Below, one piece after another: positions 13,960 to 21,170 of a stretch of 24,993 nt of DNA. How positions within the stretch are numbered: the first letter of the stretch is position 1; every line of letters begins with the position of its first letter. This DNA comes from a virus: positions 1 to 24,993 of the IMG/VR virus record IMGVR_UViG_3300017963_000720; one strand, given 5' to 3'. The translations under genes and the position numbers were made by a program. Under the pieces are notes generated by a model. It did no database searches and had not been told where the DNA came from. It saw only the letters and a program-made list of their open reading frames with translations.

Positions 13960-14730
13960 TTACTCTCCGATGATTCTTCTTACAGAAGGACCGAATCCAT
14001 TCTGACTAATGTCATTCATAAAATCCATGCCATCATGCCACCATGACGTCTCTTGCGATGCAGGAACTTCACTACCCTCGTCTCTTCCGGTATTCTGTCT
14101 TCCGCGCGCGCGCTCGACTGCAGGCTCCGGAGCCTGCATTTCAGTCAGATAAACAAATCTTTGATGAGTGAGCGCCAGAGTAAACTGAATCGCGGACAGA
14201 GGAGATGAATCAACATTCATGGCGTCAGAAAACTGAGTAATAACCATATCTTCAAGCAATCCTCTAGGGGTATTTTCAATGTCGATTATAGCAGCCTGAT
14301 CAGATAATTGCATAATAGTATCATACACTTCCTGAGCCCTATTCACCTCGCGGTCATGCTGTAGTGTCCATGCCCCAACTTTATAGGTTTCCACTCCCCA
14401 TCTCGCAGGATCTTTCGGGGATGCTCCCACTTCAAGTATGCGTTTTCGAACAGGATTTAAATCAAGTTCTTGGTACGATGAGAGATCATCAGTCGTAAAC
14501 GTTGGAGTGTTTGAGACGAGACATTCCATTGTAATTTTTAATGGGAGGCGAATAGAGTGATCTGAAATCATTGATCCGTTTTCTACAGGATGTTCAGTCA
14601 CTTCGACAGATTTATCGATGGTCATAGATATCACTGAATCAATGTACAGTATTCCCGCCTGAATATCGATAGTTGATCCGCCTTCAGGCTGCACATGCGT
14701 GTCTGTAGTATCCCACACTATTCGGATCAT
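13960..14730 (-). CDS. Dit-like baseplate hub adaptor
   Basis: 256 residues; its ATG overlaps the tape measure stop as ATGA. Residues 30-80 match the Dit-like N-terminal domain: IDSVISMTIDKSVEVTEHPV, ENGSMISDHSIRLPLKITME, then LVSNTPTF. The central part (QAAIIDIENTPRGLLEDMVI) is the usual second half. The C-terminal 60 residues are polar with the run AVERARGRQNTG, probably disordered, encoded by an unusually CG-rich stretch with a 20-base palindrome. Role: ring between tail tube end and baseplate. Confidence 0.8.
   Translation of the reverse strand: MIRIVWDTTDTHVQPEGGSTIDIQAGILYIDSVISMTIDKSVEVTEHPVENGSMISDHSIRLPLKITMECLVSNTPTFTTDDLSSYQELDLNPVRKRILEVGASPKDPARWGVETYKVGAWTLQHDREVNRAQEVYDTIMQLSDQAAIIDIENTPRGLLEDMVITQFSDAMNVDSSPLSAIQFTLALTHQRFVYLTEMQAPEPAVERARGRQNTGRDEGSEVPASQETSWWHDGMDFMNDISQNGFGPSVRRIIGE
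14119..14138. repeat. 20-base perfect palindrome next to a CG run
   Basis: TGCAGGCTCCGGAGCCTGCA is a perfect palindrome. It lies 5 bases from an alternating CG run (14103-14112) inside the disordered C-terminal coding part of the Dit-like gene, which is far richer in G+C than its surroundings. Confidence 0.8.
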
Positions 14731-16277
14731 TGTTCTGCCTCTATCCGTCTGGAGTCAACCAGTTGTTCCGCAATCATTTGTCGTTGTCGTCTATTATTCG
14801 CCTCCAATTCGGTAGCAATCATTTGCCGTGTGACATTGGCATCAGTGGCCTCATTTACAGTAATGCTTTGGGTCGCCGGTGCCGTCACCTGGATACTCAC
14901 CGGAGCTGGTCTCGCTGGCAGCATGGGCGATACACCTATCCCGGCAACTTGTGGTCCGGCTGGACGAAATCCGGCTGTCCGCCTTTGCCTTTGTGCCTCT
15001 TCTTGTACCCTCCTGACACCTGCCGTCACTCTGATTGTCTCTCGTGTGGGCAAAGTTTCTGCCGTTCTTATGATTGCTGGCCGTGCAGGCGGAGTTTCTG
15101 TTGTTCTTCCACCTGTTCTACCGGCAGTTTCCGGAGCTCTCATTGCGCCTGTTTCACTGAGTACATCTCGAATATTCCATAATGTACTCATGAGACCTCT
15201 CGCCCCAATTGTTTCCATCAAATGATTGAATTTTGATATTACGAAATCGATTGCTTCACCGATATTATTCGCGAACTGGGCGGCACCTATTCGACCTCCG
15301 GAAAGCCATTCTGCTATCTCGCCGAAAAATTCTCCAATTACACTCCGTCCTCCTTTGAACATGACAATCAAATCTTGTATGAACAGCGAAACAACACCGA
15401 TGGCAGCTACGAGGAGAACGAATGGCCATGCAGCTGCAAGCCACGCGATAATAACTTTTCGAGCCGCAATGGTTGCAGCTATGCCTAATCCAGTGAAAAC
15501 AATTTTGAGGTATCCTGAGAATCCCGACATTTTATTGAGAACACCACCCAATTTAGTCATAATCATTATGACTTTAGTTATTATTGGAAAAAATGCAGTG
15601 GCGAGAGCAGATCGCAAACCAAGAGTCACTTGACGCCATCGCGTTTTTGCATCCGTTAGCGCAACGGATGTATTTACGTATTCCTGAGTAGCTCCCCCTA
15701 AATTATCCAATTCAGCGGCACTCGCATTGATAGCCTCAGCCCCTCCGGTAAGCATTGGCAACAGCCGACGACCTGTTTCTCCCATCAATTGCTGAGAAAT
15801 ACCTACACGTTCAGTTGAGTTTGACATGCCCTGCAGGCCCGTAGCAACTTCACGAATTAGAACGTCAGCATTTTTTATTTGTCCGTTGGAGTCTCTGACA
15901 TCAATACCTAGTCGTCTGAATATTCTGGCAGCCTCTGCACTGCCGGTTGCAGCTTCAAGAGCTTTCTGTTGAAGATGAGATAGTGATTGCGTAAATGCCG
16001 TATTATCAACACCGGCCAACTCAGCTGCATGCCGAAGACCTTGCAATTGACGTACTGTCAGTCCTAATTGCTGAGATGTTTTATCGAGTTCGTCACCTAT
16101 TCGAGCAGATGAATCGATGAAATTTCGGATGGTTGAAACAACGTAAGCACCTGACAATGTAGTAATGAGATCTTTTAGAGTCTTATCGAAATCTTTTGCT
16201 TTTTTGTCTGCTTTTTCAAGAGGTTTACTGTCAACTATAAATCCGTAGTGTGACAGAATTTCTCTAAATATTGTCAT
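14727..16277 (-). CDS. Tail tape measure protein
   Basis: 516 residues, ATG preceded by AGGAAAA. Typical tape measure features: an N-terminal helical region, ARIGDELDKTSQQLGLTVRQ (58-77), LQGLRHAAELAGVDNTAFTQ (78-97) and LMGETGRRLLPMLTGGAEAI (164-183), the conserved segment of many tape measure proteins. A strongly hydrophobic membrane-active segment follows at about 255-308 (IVFTGLGIAATIAARKVIIA, then PFVLLVAAIGVVSLFIQ). The C-terminal 130 residues are Arg/Thr/Pro-rich and low-complexity. At 516 residues it is short and predicts a short contractile tail. It follows the frameshifted chaperone, as expected. Confidence 0.88.
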   Translation of the reverse strand: MTIFREILSHYGFIVDSKPLEKADKKAKDFDKTLKDLITTLSGAYVVSTIRNFIDSSARIGDELDKTSQQLGLTVRQLQGLRHAAELAGVDNTAFTQSLSHLQQKALEAATGSAEAARIFRRLGIDVRDSNGQIKNADVLIREVATGLQGMSNSTERVGISQQLMGETGRRLLPMLTGGAEAINASAAELDNLGGATQEYVNTSVALTDAKTRWRQVTLGLRSALATAFFPIITKVIMIMTKLGGVLNKMSGFSGYLKIVFTGLGIAATIAARKVIIAWLAAAWPFVLLVAAIGVVSLFIQDLIVMFKGGRSVIGEFFGEIAEWLSGGRIGAAQFANNIGEAIDFVISKFNHLMETIGARGLMSTLWNIRDVLSETGAMRAPETAGRTGGRTTETPPARPAIIRTAETLPTRETIRVTAGVRRVQEEAQRQRRTAGFRPAGPQVAGIGVSPMLPARPAPVSIQVTAPATQSITVNEATDANVTRQMIATELEANNRRQRQMIAEQLVDSRRIEAEQ

Positions 16278-16282
16278 TTTTC

Positions 16283-16489
16283 CTATCCGCTTTCCTCTAG
16301 ATCGAGAATCTCATGAGCGTCTAATACCTGCATTATATTCCATTTTTCAAGAATTTCAAAGGGACTGCCCATTCCAGATCGAACCAATCTCATTACGTCC
16401 CAGTCTATATGATCCGGAACTTTTATGCGTCTTTCGCCTTCTCGTTCGCGGCCTCTTCCATGGATTTTAGGCCGAGGCCGCTCAAAAAA
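16283..16489 (-). CDS. Second frame of tail assembly chaperone (-1 frameshift product)
   Basis: In the -1 frame relative to the chaperone, an open stretch runs from the slippery site to TAG 16283-16285. After a slip at 16483-16489 translation would continue ERPRPKIHG..., giving 66 residues whose end (DHIDWDVMRLVRSGMGSPFE, then ILEKWNIMQVLDAHEILDLE) looks like a genuine small domain of the tail-assembly second polypeptide (the T part of lambda G/GT; short DUF6889-like proteins hold this place in related phages). The fusion would be about 208 residues. The first 20 residues are Arg-rich and serve only as linker. There is no strong ribosome binding site for independent translation (ATGs at MRLV and MGSP lack one), which favours frameshifting. 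Confidence 0.7.
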   Translation of the reverse strand, partial: FFERPRPKIHGRGREREGERRIKVPDHIDWDVMRLVRSGMGSPFEILEKWNIMQVLDAHEILDLEESG

Positions 16490-16908
16490 TCCTCAAATTG
16501 CACCTGCATAGCAAATGCCAACCATGGAAGAAAATTGGCATATTTGTTTTTTAACCAATACAATTCCTGAGTCTGTAAATCCAGAAATCCATTGGCGTCG
16601 CTTGCTGTTGTTTCCTGTCCGAGCAGTTCAATCACGCGATCGTAGTCATTTTTTTCCAAGGTTTCGAGCACACCAGAAATGGCCTTTCCAATAGCCGTCC
16701 ATGGAATACCTTCTAGGAATCCATCGAGCACAGCTCCGGATACCACGTAAGTGCCCGGCTGTGCTCCTGACATTGCATCGCCCAGATGTTCAAGAGCTTT
16801 TCCAATTTTTTTAAATACGATGTATTGGAGTTCTCGATGCCTTCCAAATGGCATGAGTTTAACGGTATATTCTATTCCATTGATCATTTTTTTCTTTTGA
16901 GGAATCAA
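16423..16908 (-). CDS. Tail assembly chaperone (zero-frame product)
   Basis: 161 residues starting at TTG 16908: AGGAGG stands 5 bases upstream of this TTG, whereas the next ATG (16887, MINGIEYTVKL) has no ribosome binding site near it. The protein has the beta start and helical body usual for myovirus chaperones: EYTVKLMPFGRHRELQYIVF at 13-32, IPWTAIGKAISGVLETLEKN at 68-87 (repeated GV.E.L pattern), then WLKNKYANFLPWLAFAMQVQ. It sits between tube and tape measure, the fixed place of this gene. It has its own near-consensus promoter at 16949-16976. Confidence 0.75.
   Translation of the reverse strand: MIPQKKKMINGIEYTVKLMPFGRHRELQYIVFKKIGKALEHLGDAMSGAQPGTYVVSGAVLDGFLEGIPWTAIGKAISGVLETLEKNDYDRVIELLGQETTASDANGFLDLQTQELYWLKNKYANFLPWLAFAMQVQFEDFLSGLGLKSMEEAANEKAKDA
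16483..16489 (-). promoter_or_regulatory. Slippery heptamer T TTT TTG for -1 frameshifting
   Basis: Within the chaperone frame (GAT TTT TTG) the heptamer fits X-XXY-YYZ. Both tRNAs could re-pair with TTT TTT after a one-base backward shift. The site is 58 bases before the zero-frame stop (16423-16425) and downstream of the last stop of the -1 frame, so the shift opens a 66-residue extension. Confidence 0.65.
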
Positions 16909-16948
16909 CTAAGCCTCCTTTTTTGGCATGTATATTGATATTTAATAC

Positions 16949-16976
16949 ATTATATATACTGCTTCTCAAGTGTCCA
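16949..16976 (-). promoter_or_regulatory. Near-consensus promoter of the tail assembly / tape measure genes
   Basis: On the minus strand TGGACA (16976-16971) is 16 bases before a perfect TATAAT (16954-16949). It reads toward the chaperone gene, with the ribosome binding site AGGAGG and TTG start 40 bases downstream. Among the candidate promoters in the window it is the strongest by sequence. Confidence 0.6.
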
Positions 16977-17121
16977 TATTTTGTAAAAAATGTGTACACT
17001 CAAATAAAAAATACATGGCACGAATTTCGCTATATAGACTGGAAGGGGATTGGTCGACCCTGCTTAACTGAATACGAATTCAGTCTCTCTAGACGGACAA
17101 GTGCCAGCACGACGAGAAGAA

Positions 17122-17302
17122 GCAGCAGCAGCAGCAGATTTTTTCTTTTTTTAACTTCTTCTTACTGCTGCTAGCTACTGCTTTAAGTTGATAATTGAAT
17201 CTTTGGATGGTCTAAGCTTGACCAATCGTTCAGGTAATCCCTACGTTTCAATGTTCAAGCAGACTTTTCTTAGAACTGTTTTTCTTCTGCTGCTGCTACT
17301 GC
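17122..17302. repeat. GCA/CTG trinucleotide runs in opposite orientation
   Basis: A (GCA)5-type run at 17122-17137 faces interrupted CTG runs at 17165-17172 and 17287-17302. In single strands the GCA and CTG runs can pair over about 12 bases. The window also begins with six CAG codons inside a gene, so this phage carries CAG-type runs at more than one place. Confidence 0.75.
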
Positions 17303-17305
17303 TTA

Positions 17306-17418
17306 GGATACGTTTGATTCGTTGAGAGTCTTTGAGAGACCAATTACGCTTCTTCATGACCAGGGTATGTTTGATTAGGTTGAGGGTCTTCGATTACCAA
17401 CTGCGTTTCTTCTATCCC
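17306..17418. repeat. 57-bp imperfect tandem repeat, two copies
   Basis: Copy 1 starts at 17306 (GGATACGTTTGATT...) and copy 2 at 17363 (GGGTATGTTTGATT...). Roughly three quarters of positions agree over 57 bases, including GTTTGATT, the following GAG.GTCTT and the closing CCAA..CG.TTCTTC. The period is a multiple of three. Weaker echoes may lie upstream (around 17240-17290). Confidence 0.6.
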
Positions 17419-17483
17419 TTAAGGGTTCCACCAGAAAGGCCCCAGGTCTTAAATAAATTTTTTTCTGAGGTCTGTCAATCCTT

Positions 17484-17569
17484 AAAAGTGTCCCGAAATT
17501 ATTTTGTTACAACAACACGTAATCATTTAAATGAGACAGTGAATGAGACACCTATTTCGAGACACTTTT
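17484..17569. mobile_element. 86-bp inverted-repeat element with TGTC...GACA ends (MITE-like or operator cluster)
   Basis: AAAAGTGTCCCGAAAT (17484-17499) and ATTTCGAGACACTTTT (17554-17569) are inverted copies with one mismatch over 16 bases. Inside the right arm GAGACA occurs three times at 13-14 base spacing (starting 17533, 17546 and 17559). Ends of the TGTC...GACA type with repeated internal motifs are known from Tn552/Tn7/Mu-type transposon ends. No transposase and no flanking target duplication are visible, so a regulatory hairpin or repressor-binding cluster is equally possible. Confidence 0.4.
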
Positions 17570-17651
17570 TATACCAGTTATCCTTTTTGGTGACAGTTAT
17601 TACGACAGGGGTAATCGAAAGAAGAAGTTGTGATTGTAAATAGAATTGATT

Positions 17652-18086
17652 CTAAGCAGGAGGACCATTGAAACTGATGACAAGTTGATCAATTGTCCCC
17701 TTCCAAACCATTTCTGGTACACTATTATTGAAAGCGATTTCAGGCTCATCAGTCAGCCTACACGTCCCCGATATCACTATCCCATTTTCAAGATCTTTTA
17801 CAAGAAATGGACCAATTCCAGCGCCATTAGGACGATAGTAATCATTTTTAATAAGGCTGGATAATATCTGATTCCCCTCTGCACCTGAAAGAAGCGTGAG
17901 TTCAAATCGAGCTGTTCTATTATGATTTTTTACCGATGTCCAGCTACCATCCTGGCCAATCTTGTCTTTGAATCTCGGCTCATTGGGGGTTATTTTTATA
18001 TAGTCATTTTCTCCAGCCCCACCTCTAATGACAGCATTCGAGATGCTTACCGTTACGCGACGAAGGTCGAATACATACTGTGCCAT
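17652..18086 (-). CDS. DUF3277 tail tube protein
   Basis: 144 residues, ATG preceded by AGGAGGG. The DUF3277 pattern is clear: YVFDLRRVTVSISNAVIRGG (4-23), then IKITPNEPRFKDKIGQDGSW (about 30-49), NHNRTARFELTLLSGAEGNQ and GPFLVKDLENGIVISGTCRL. It forms the inner tube of the contractile tail and follows the sheath gene by 9 bases, the standard order. Length matches the family. The normally adjacent chaperone is displaced by the 743-base gap. Confidence 0.9.
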   Translation of the reverse strand: MAQYVFDLRRVTVSISNAVIRGGAGENDYIKITPNEPRFKDKIGQDGSWTSVKNHNRTARFELTLLSGAEGNQILSSLIKNDYYRPNGAGIGPFLVKDLENGIVISGTCRLTDEPEIAFNNSVPEMVWKGTIDQLVISFNGPPA

Positions 18087-18095
18087 AATACCCTC

Positions 18096-19457
18096 CTAGA
18101 GGTAAAGCTCCCCTGCAATGGTAGTTTTGTGAATGGCTCCTATGAGCCTAGCTCCAAAAGTCACTGGATTGAGATTTCGAGCTGTGATGTCTGCAGTATC
18201 AATGTCATCGAGCGCAGGAACATCCACCACGATGGAATTTACATCGATGGCTCGTGGAACCGATGAGAGTACTCGAGTGATAGCTGCCTCAATCTGTGCG
18301 ATTCCATCATCATCGAAATCGATTTTGTCGTTCGACACCAGACCGAGGAAAATCTCCTCTTTAATCCGTGCCTCGATGTAATGTGTGGTACGGATTATGT
18401 CGATAAATTCTCCGGAGGATACTACGCCAGGATAGGTGTGAGAATAACTCGCTGTAGTCGTGTAATGATTCGCATTTTTCCCATTAGCTGAGTCTGCTGT
18501 GTGACCAATGTAATCCATCTGGGTCTGAGTCCACGCGTCCGCCTGCACGCCCGTGAGACGCTTGTACGCCCACGTAGCATTGCCTGGAGTAGTAGAGAGC
18601 ATGTACCCAGACCACCCAGCAGCCGGCATGTTCGCCATAGTGTCTTTTTTTACAATGAGCCAGCTGTTTTCTCTACTGTCATCCTGCAGTTCACTCGCGA
18701 CATCATCAGTGGCACTGGTAGGAACACCGGCATCCTGAGTCTGAGCACCGAAGAGAATTTTTTTCGTTGATGCCCATGTGGCAATCGCATCAATCTGTGC
18801 CTTCGAGAATGCGTCTGCTGCCACCATACAGTAGAAATCCTGAGTGCCATTGAGATCGATAGCAGCAAGATCTGCAGCAAGACCAGGATCAGCAGTCTGA
18901 TCGGTAGCAGTCATCAAAGCTAAGTCATCGAAAAACCACATCATTCCGTAATAACTCGATCCTGATGCTACCATACTAACAACAGCTCCGGAGGATGTGA
19001 TTGTGAGTTCAGCAGATCCGGAAGACCCCCATCCGCTCGCATCAGCATTCATTTCAGCAGCAAGTGCAGTTGCCTCCGCCGTTGTTCCGGTTCCAAGACC
19101 GGTCCGGCCATAGGTGCGACTTGTCCCACCTTTGCTTACAGTAACCGCATTATCGCCAGTGTCGGAAGTGATCTCCAAATCCAAATCAAAAACAAATGTG
19201 GTCGCCCTCCTAAGTACCTCGATATATTTGTTTCGTGGATTTTGACCCACCGCTGCAAGTGCAGCCAGGTAAATTGGATCAGTTGTTGCAAACCCCTCAG
19301 AAACTAACGTATTTAATGCCGTAGATGCCAAATATCTCCTATTATAGTCAGCCCATTTAGTGTGATACCCTAATATTCCGGTCGTCCCAAACCCTTTCCT
19401 GGATACCGTCGGAGTATTTCGAGTGATAGTCAGGCTGATAATATTATCAAATTCCAT
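18096..19457 (-). CDS. DUF3383 tail sheath protein
   Basis: 453 residues, ATG preceded by GAGAGGT. It begins in the usual way (ISLTITRNTPTVSRKGFGT) and proceeds through an ILGYHTKW...YLAALAAVGQNPRNKYIEVL segment, a variable central insertion (about 110-190, serine/glycine-rich) and a FYCMVAADAFSKAQIDAIAT core. The C-terminal part has the conserved GKNANHYTTTASYSHTYPGV (about 325-344) and SNDKIDFDDDGIAQIEAAIT. It is the contractile sheath. The central serine-rich part may be exposed on the sheath surface. Confidence 0.9.
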   Translation of the reverse strand: MEFDNIISLTITRNTPTVSRKGFGTTGILGYHTKWADYNRRYLASTALNTLVSEGFATTDPIYLAALAAVGQNPRNKYIEVLRRATTFVFDLDLEITSDTGDNAVTVSKGGTSRTYGRTGLGTGTTAEATALAAEMNADASGWGSSGSAELTITSSGAVVSMVASGSSYYGMMWFFDDLALMTATDQTADPGLAADLAAIDLNGTQDFYCMVAADAFSKAQIDAIATWASTKKILFGAQTQDAGVPTSATDDVASELQDDSRENSWLIVKKDTMANMPAAGWSGYMLSTTPGNATWAYKRLTGVQADAWTQTQMDYIGHTADSANGKNANHYTTTASYSHTYPGVVSSGEFIDIIRTTHYIEARIKEEIFLGLVSNDKIDFDDDGIAQIEAAITRVLSSVPRAIDVNSIVVDVPALDDIDTADITARNLNPVTFGARLIGAIHKTTIAGELYL

Positions 19458-19467
19458 TTTTTACCTC

Positions 19468-20058
19468 TCATGTGATGTCTATTATCCCGCTGATTTGCAC
19501 ATCATCAGGTAGCAGATTCCCAGCGGGATCTCTGAGCGTCGATCTCGGGTTGATTTGAACCGTTTCAATCCATGTCCCAGGATCGTCTGTGGCAATGTCC
19601 ACAGTACGTATTTCTACGTCGAGACGAGCTATGGACCATACTCGTCCAGATATCGTTCGAGACAATGCAATCCGCCCGAGAACCCTCCCAATGGCTACAT
19701 TTTGCGCCCTGAATGATGAACCACTGGTAGGGAACTCTAGTGCATTTTCTATATTATCTAGAATCTGTTCGGCATCGTAACCTGCTCTCTGATCGGACGT
19801 TTCAATTTTTATGCCAAGAGTGGATGTCCTCCAAATGACTACCGTCCGACTCCTGTCCTCACCGGCAGGCCCGGCTGGGATATCATCTGAACGTCGTTCA
19901 CTGGCACCCATTCGACGGGGAGATAATATCGATACTATCGCTCTCGTTCCGGTGACGAGTTTGCCTCCGGAAGATGATGAGTTCTCTTTAAAAGCAGGAA
20001 TGCCAAATCGGTCGTAAATCCAGGTCTCAAACATGGTATGTATGGCAGCCCTGTCCAT
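19468..20058 (-). CDS. Tail terminator / neck protein (gp12-like, LIC_12616 family)
   Basis: 196 residues, sharing the A of a TAATG with the previous stop. Gene order (after the gp10-like protein, before the sheath) and pattern fit the neck terminator family: an N-terminal helix, VSILSPRRMGASERRSDD with a Ser/Arg linker, YDAEQILDNIENALEFPTSG (about 99-118), then VGRVLGRIA-like and SIARLDVEIRTVDIATDDPG (about 147-166), the last part being the usual beta strand followed by a conserved 'd.g.ie.v'. It caps the tail for head joining. Assignment is from gene order plus layout, so moderate confidence. Confidence 0.68.
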   Translation of the reverse strand: MDRAAIHTMFETWIYDRFGIPAFKENSSSSGGKLVTGTRAIVSILSPRRMGASERRSDDIPAGPAGEDRSRTVVIWRTSTLGIKIETSDQRAGYDAEQILDNIENALEFPTSGSSFRAQNVAIGRVLGRIALSRTISGRVWSIARLDVEIRTVDIATDDPGTWIETVQINPRSTLRDPAGNLLPDDVQISGIIDIT

Positions 20059-20528
20059 TATCCTGATGGTCTCCCTTTGACCACTTCATGAGTGATTGAA
20101 CTGCGAAATTGCCCCGTGTCAATGAGTGGCGTGGATGATCCTTTTCTGGCCTTCGTTCGCTCGGAATTCTCAGGGGGTATTCCTGCTGAAATTCTCTCTT
20201 GAATCTCACCGACTATTACTGCACCGAAAACATCTAAATCTTTGAGTATTTCAGATTTTCCTTCTAATGCCCTCTTTGCTATGATTCCCAGCTGTCGCCT
20301 TTTTTCAGATTCAGTCTCATCGACATATCCAGAAAGCCACGGCCTTTGAGGCTGTCCAATGCCTAGCTCAGCATTCGCGCCAATGTCAGCATTCGTAATG
20401 TTACCTCGTGATGCAGACCCTTTTTCACCGAAAACACCTACCTTTACATATGCCGGCGTCAACTTTTTGACAGTATCCTCCATCAGTTTTTTATATCCGT
20501 TATCTTTGATTGTCATTCTAGCTGGCAT
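20058..20528 (-). CDS. HK97 gp10-like tail completion protein
   Basis: 156 residues, ATG with AGGAG 8 bases upstream, overlapping the previous stop by 1 base. It has the virion-morphogenesis layout: YVKVGVFGEKGSASRG (about 26-41), NADIGANAELGIGQPQRPWL (45-64, the 'A.ihEfG...iP.RpFl' signature), a helical middle, then PLIDTGQFRSSITHEVV (about 134-150, the 'L.DTG.L..si.' signature). Such proteins help join head and tail. Confidence 0.82.
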   Translation of the reverse strand: MPARMTIKDNGYKKLMEDTVKKLTPAYVKVGVFGEKGSASRGNITNADIGANAELGIGQPQRPWLSGYVDETESEKRRQLGIIAKRALEGKSEILKDLDVFGAVIVGEIQERISAGIPPENSERTKARKGSSTPLIDTGQFRSSITHEVVKGRPSG

Positions 20529-20806
20529 CAGTATGGGCTCCTAGTCGATCCGACGATGATCCGGAGTTCCTTAAACCTTTTGATCCATCGGTTGTCGTCC
20601 GTCTCTGGCTCCTGAAGCATCGGGAATGCCTCCGGAGCATCTGCACAAAGACCACATGCGAGCATCATCACACCCTCAGACTCGAATGGTCCCCATTGAG
20701 CCGTCACTTCAATCTCCGCTTGATCGATGAATATTTGAAGATCGGCATCGTCAACGTTTTCAAATATTCGATAGCGAGCCTTTATTTGAGAGGGTGTGAT
20801 TGGCAT
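20528..20806 (-). CDS. DUF4054 head-tail connector
   Basis: 92 residues, ATG with AAGGA 10 bases upstream. ITPSQIKARYRIFENVDDAD, LQIFIDQAEIEVTAQWGPFE and VMMLACGLCA match the small helical DUF4054 adaptor that follows the capsid gene in this phage group. DUF4054 proteins are often somewhat longer (about 120 residues), so this is a compact version. It joins capsid and tail; translation overlaps the next gene as TGATG. Confidence 0.78.
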   Translation of the reverse strand: MPITPSQIKARYRIFENVDDADLQIFIDQAEIEVTAQWGPFESEGVMMLACGLCADAPEAFPMLQEPETDDNRWIKRFKELRIIVGSTRSPY

Positions 20807-20808
20807 GA

Positions 20809-21156
20809 TTATTTTTTCCTTGGATTTTTCTCTGACGAAAGCTGTGACAATTTGTCATCGATCAATTTTTCGATAGTGATCCGCTCGTCCGCTTCCTTCC
20901 ACCTGGCCAGAATTTCAGGATTATTTTGATCCGCAATCAGAAGTTTCGCATCATTCACCGTGAGTCCTCCGAGATTCTCTGCAGTCGGATTCACAGGATT
21001 AGATTCTTCAGAAGCTTCTGTGAGTCTTCCACCACGAAGAAGTACTTGAATGCCTGGATTCCCAGGATCCGCTACCCCAACCTCATAGGGACGAACCCAT
21101 CCGCCATTTGGGAACTGAATTGCGCTAATTCCGGTATTTCTATACGTTTTATTCAT
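20809..21156 (-). CDS. Hypothetical head protein
   Basis: 115 residues from the ATG at 21156, which has GGAAGGA 6 bases upstream; the frame extends to 21240 but that would run into the capsid gene and has no ribosome binding site. The N-terminal half is beta-like (RNTGISAIQFPNGGWVRPYE, then IQVLLRGGRL). The C-terminal half is helical and charged (NDAKLLIADQNNPEILARWK) and ends in a lysine-rich tail. Proteins of this size between DUF2184 capsid and DUF4054 are usual in the group but mostly uncharacterised; a minor head or scaffold-like role is inferred. Confidence 0.65.
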   Translation of the reverse strand: MNKTYRNTGISAIQFPNGGWVRPYEVGVADPGNPGIQVLLRGGRLTEASEESNPVNPTAENLGGLTVNDAKLLIADQNNPEILARWKEADERITIEKLIDDKLSQLSSEKNPRKK

Positions 21157-21170
21157 AGCAGATCCTTCCG

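Larger units (their letters stand above)
16909..17651. other. 743-base non-coding gap inside the tail operon
   Basis: Between the tube stop and the chaperone start there is no convincing gene on either strand. It contains, left to right on the plus strand: the promoter near 16950; a 7-base-stem hairpin ACTGAAT-ACGA-ATTCAGT (17067-17084); a GCA run (17122-17137) and CTG runs (17165-17172, 17287-17302) that could pair with each other; a 57-bp imperfect tandem repeat (17306-17418); and an 86-bp inverted-repeat element (17484-17569). A small palindrome TAGAATTGATTCTA (17641-17654) covers the tube stop codon. Open frames here (16923-17174 and 17332-17643, plus strand) are low-complexity and lack ribosome binding sites. 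Confidence 0.8.

Noticed and set aside
16923-17174. 83-aa open frame on the plus strand in the gap
   Set aside because: It encodes Ser/Arg runs from the GCA tract, has no ribosome binding site and is antisense to the promoter at 16949-16976.
17332-17643. 103-aa open frame on the plus strand in the non-coding gap
   Set aside because: TTG start without ribosome binding site, antisense to the operon, low-complexity and passing through the repeat and inverted-repeat elements.
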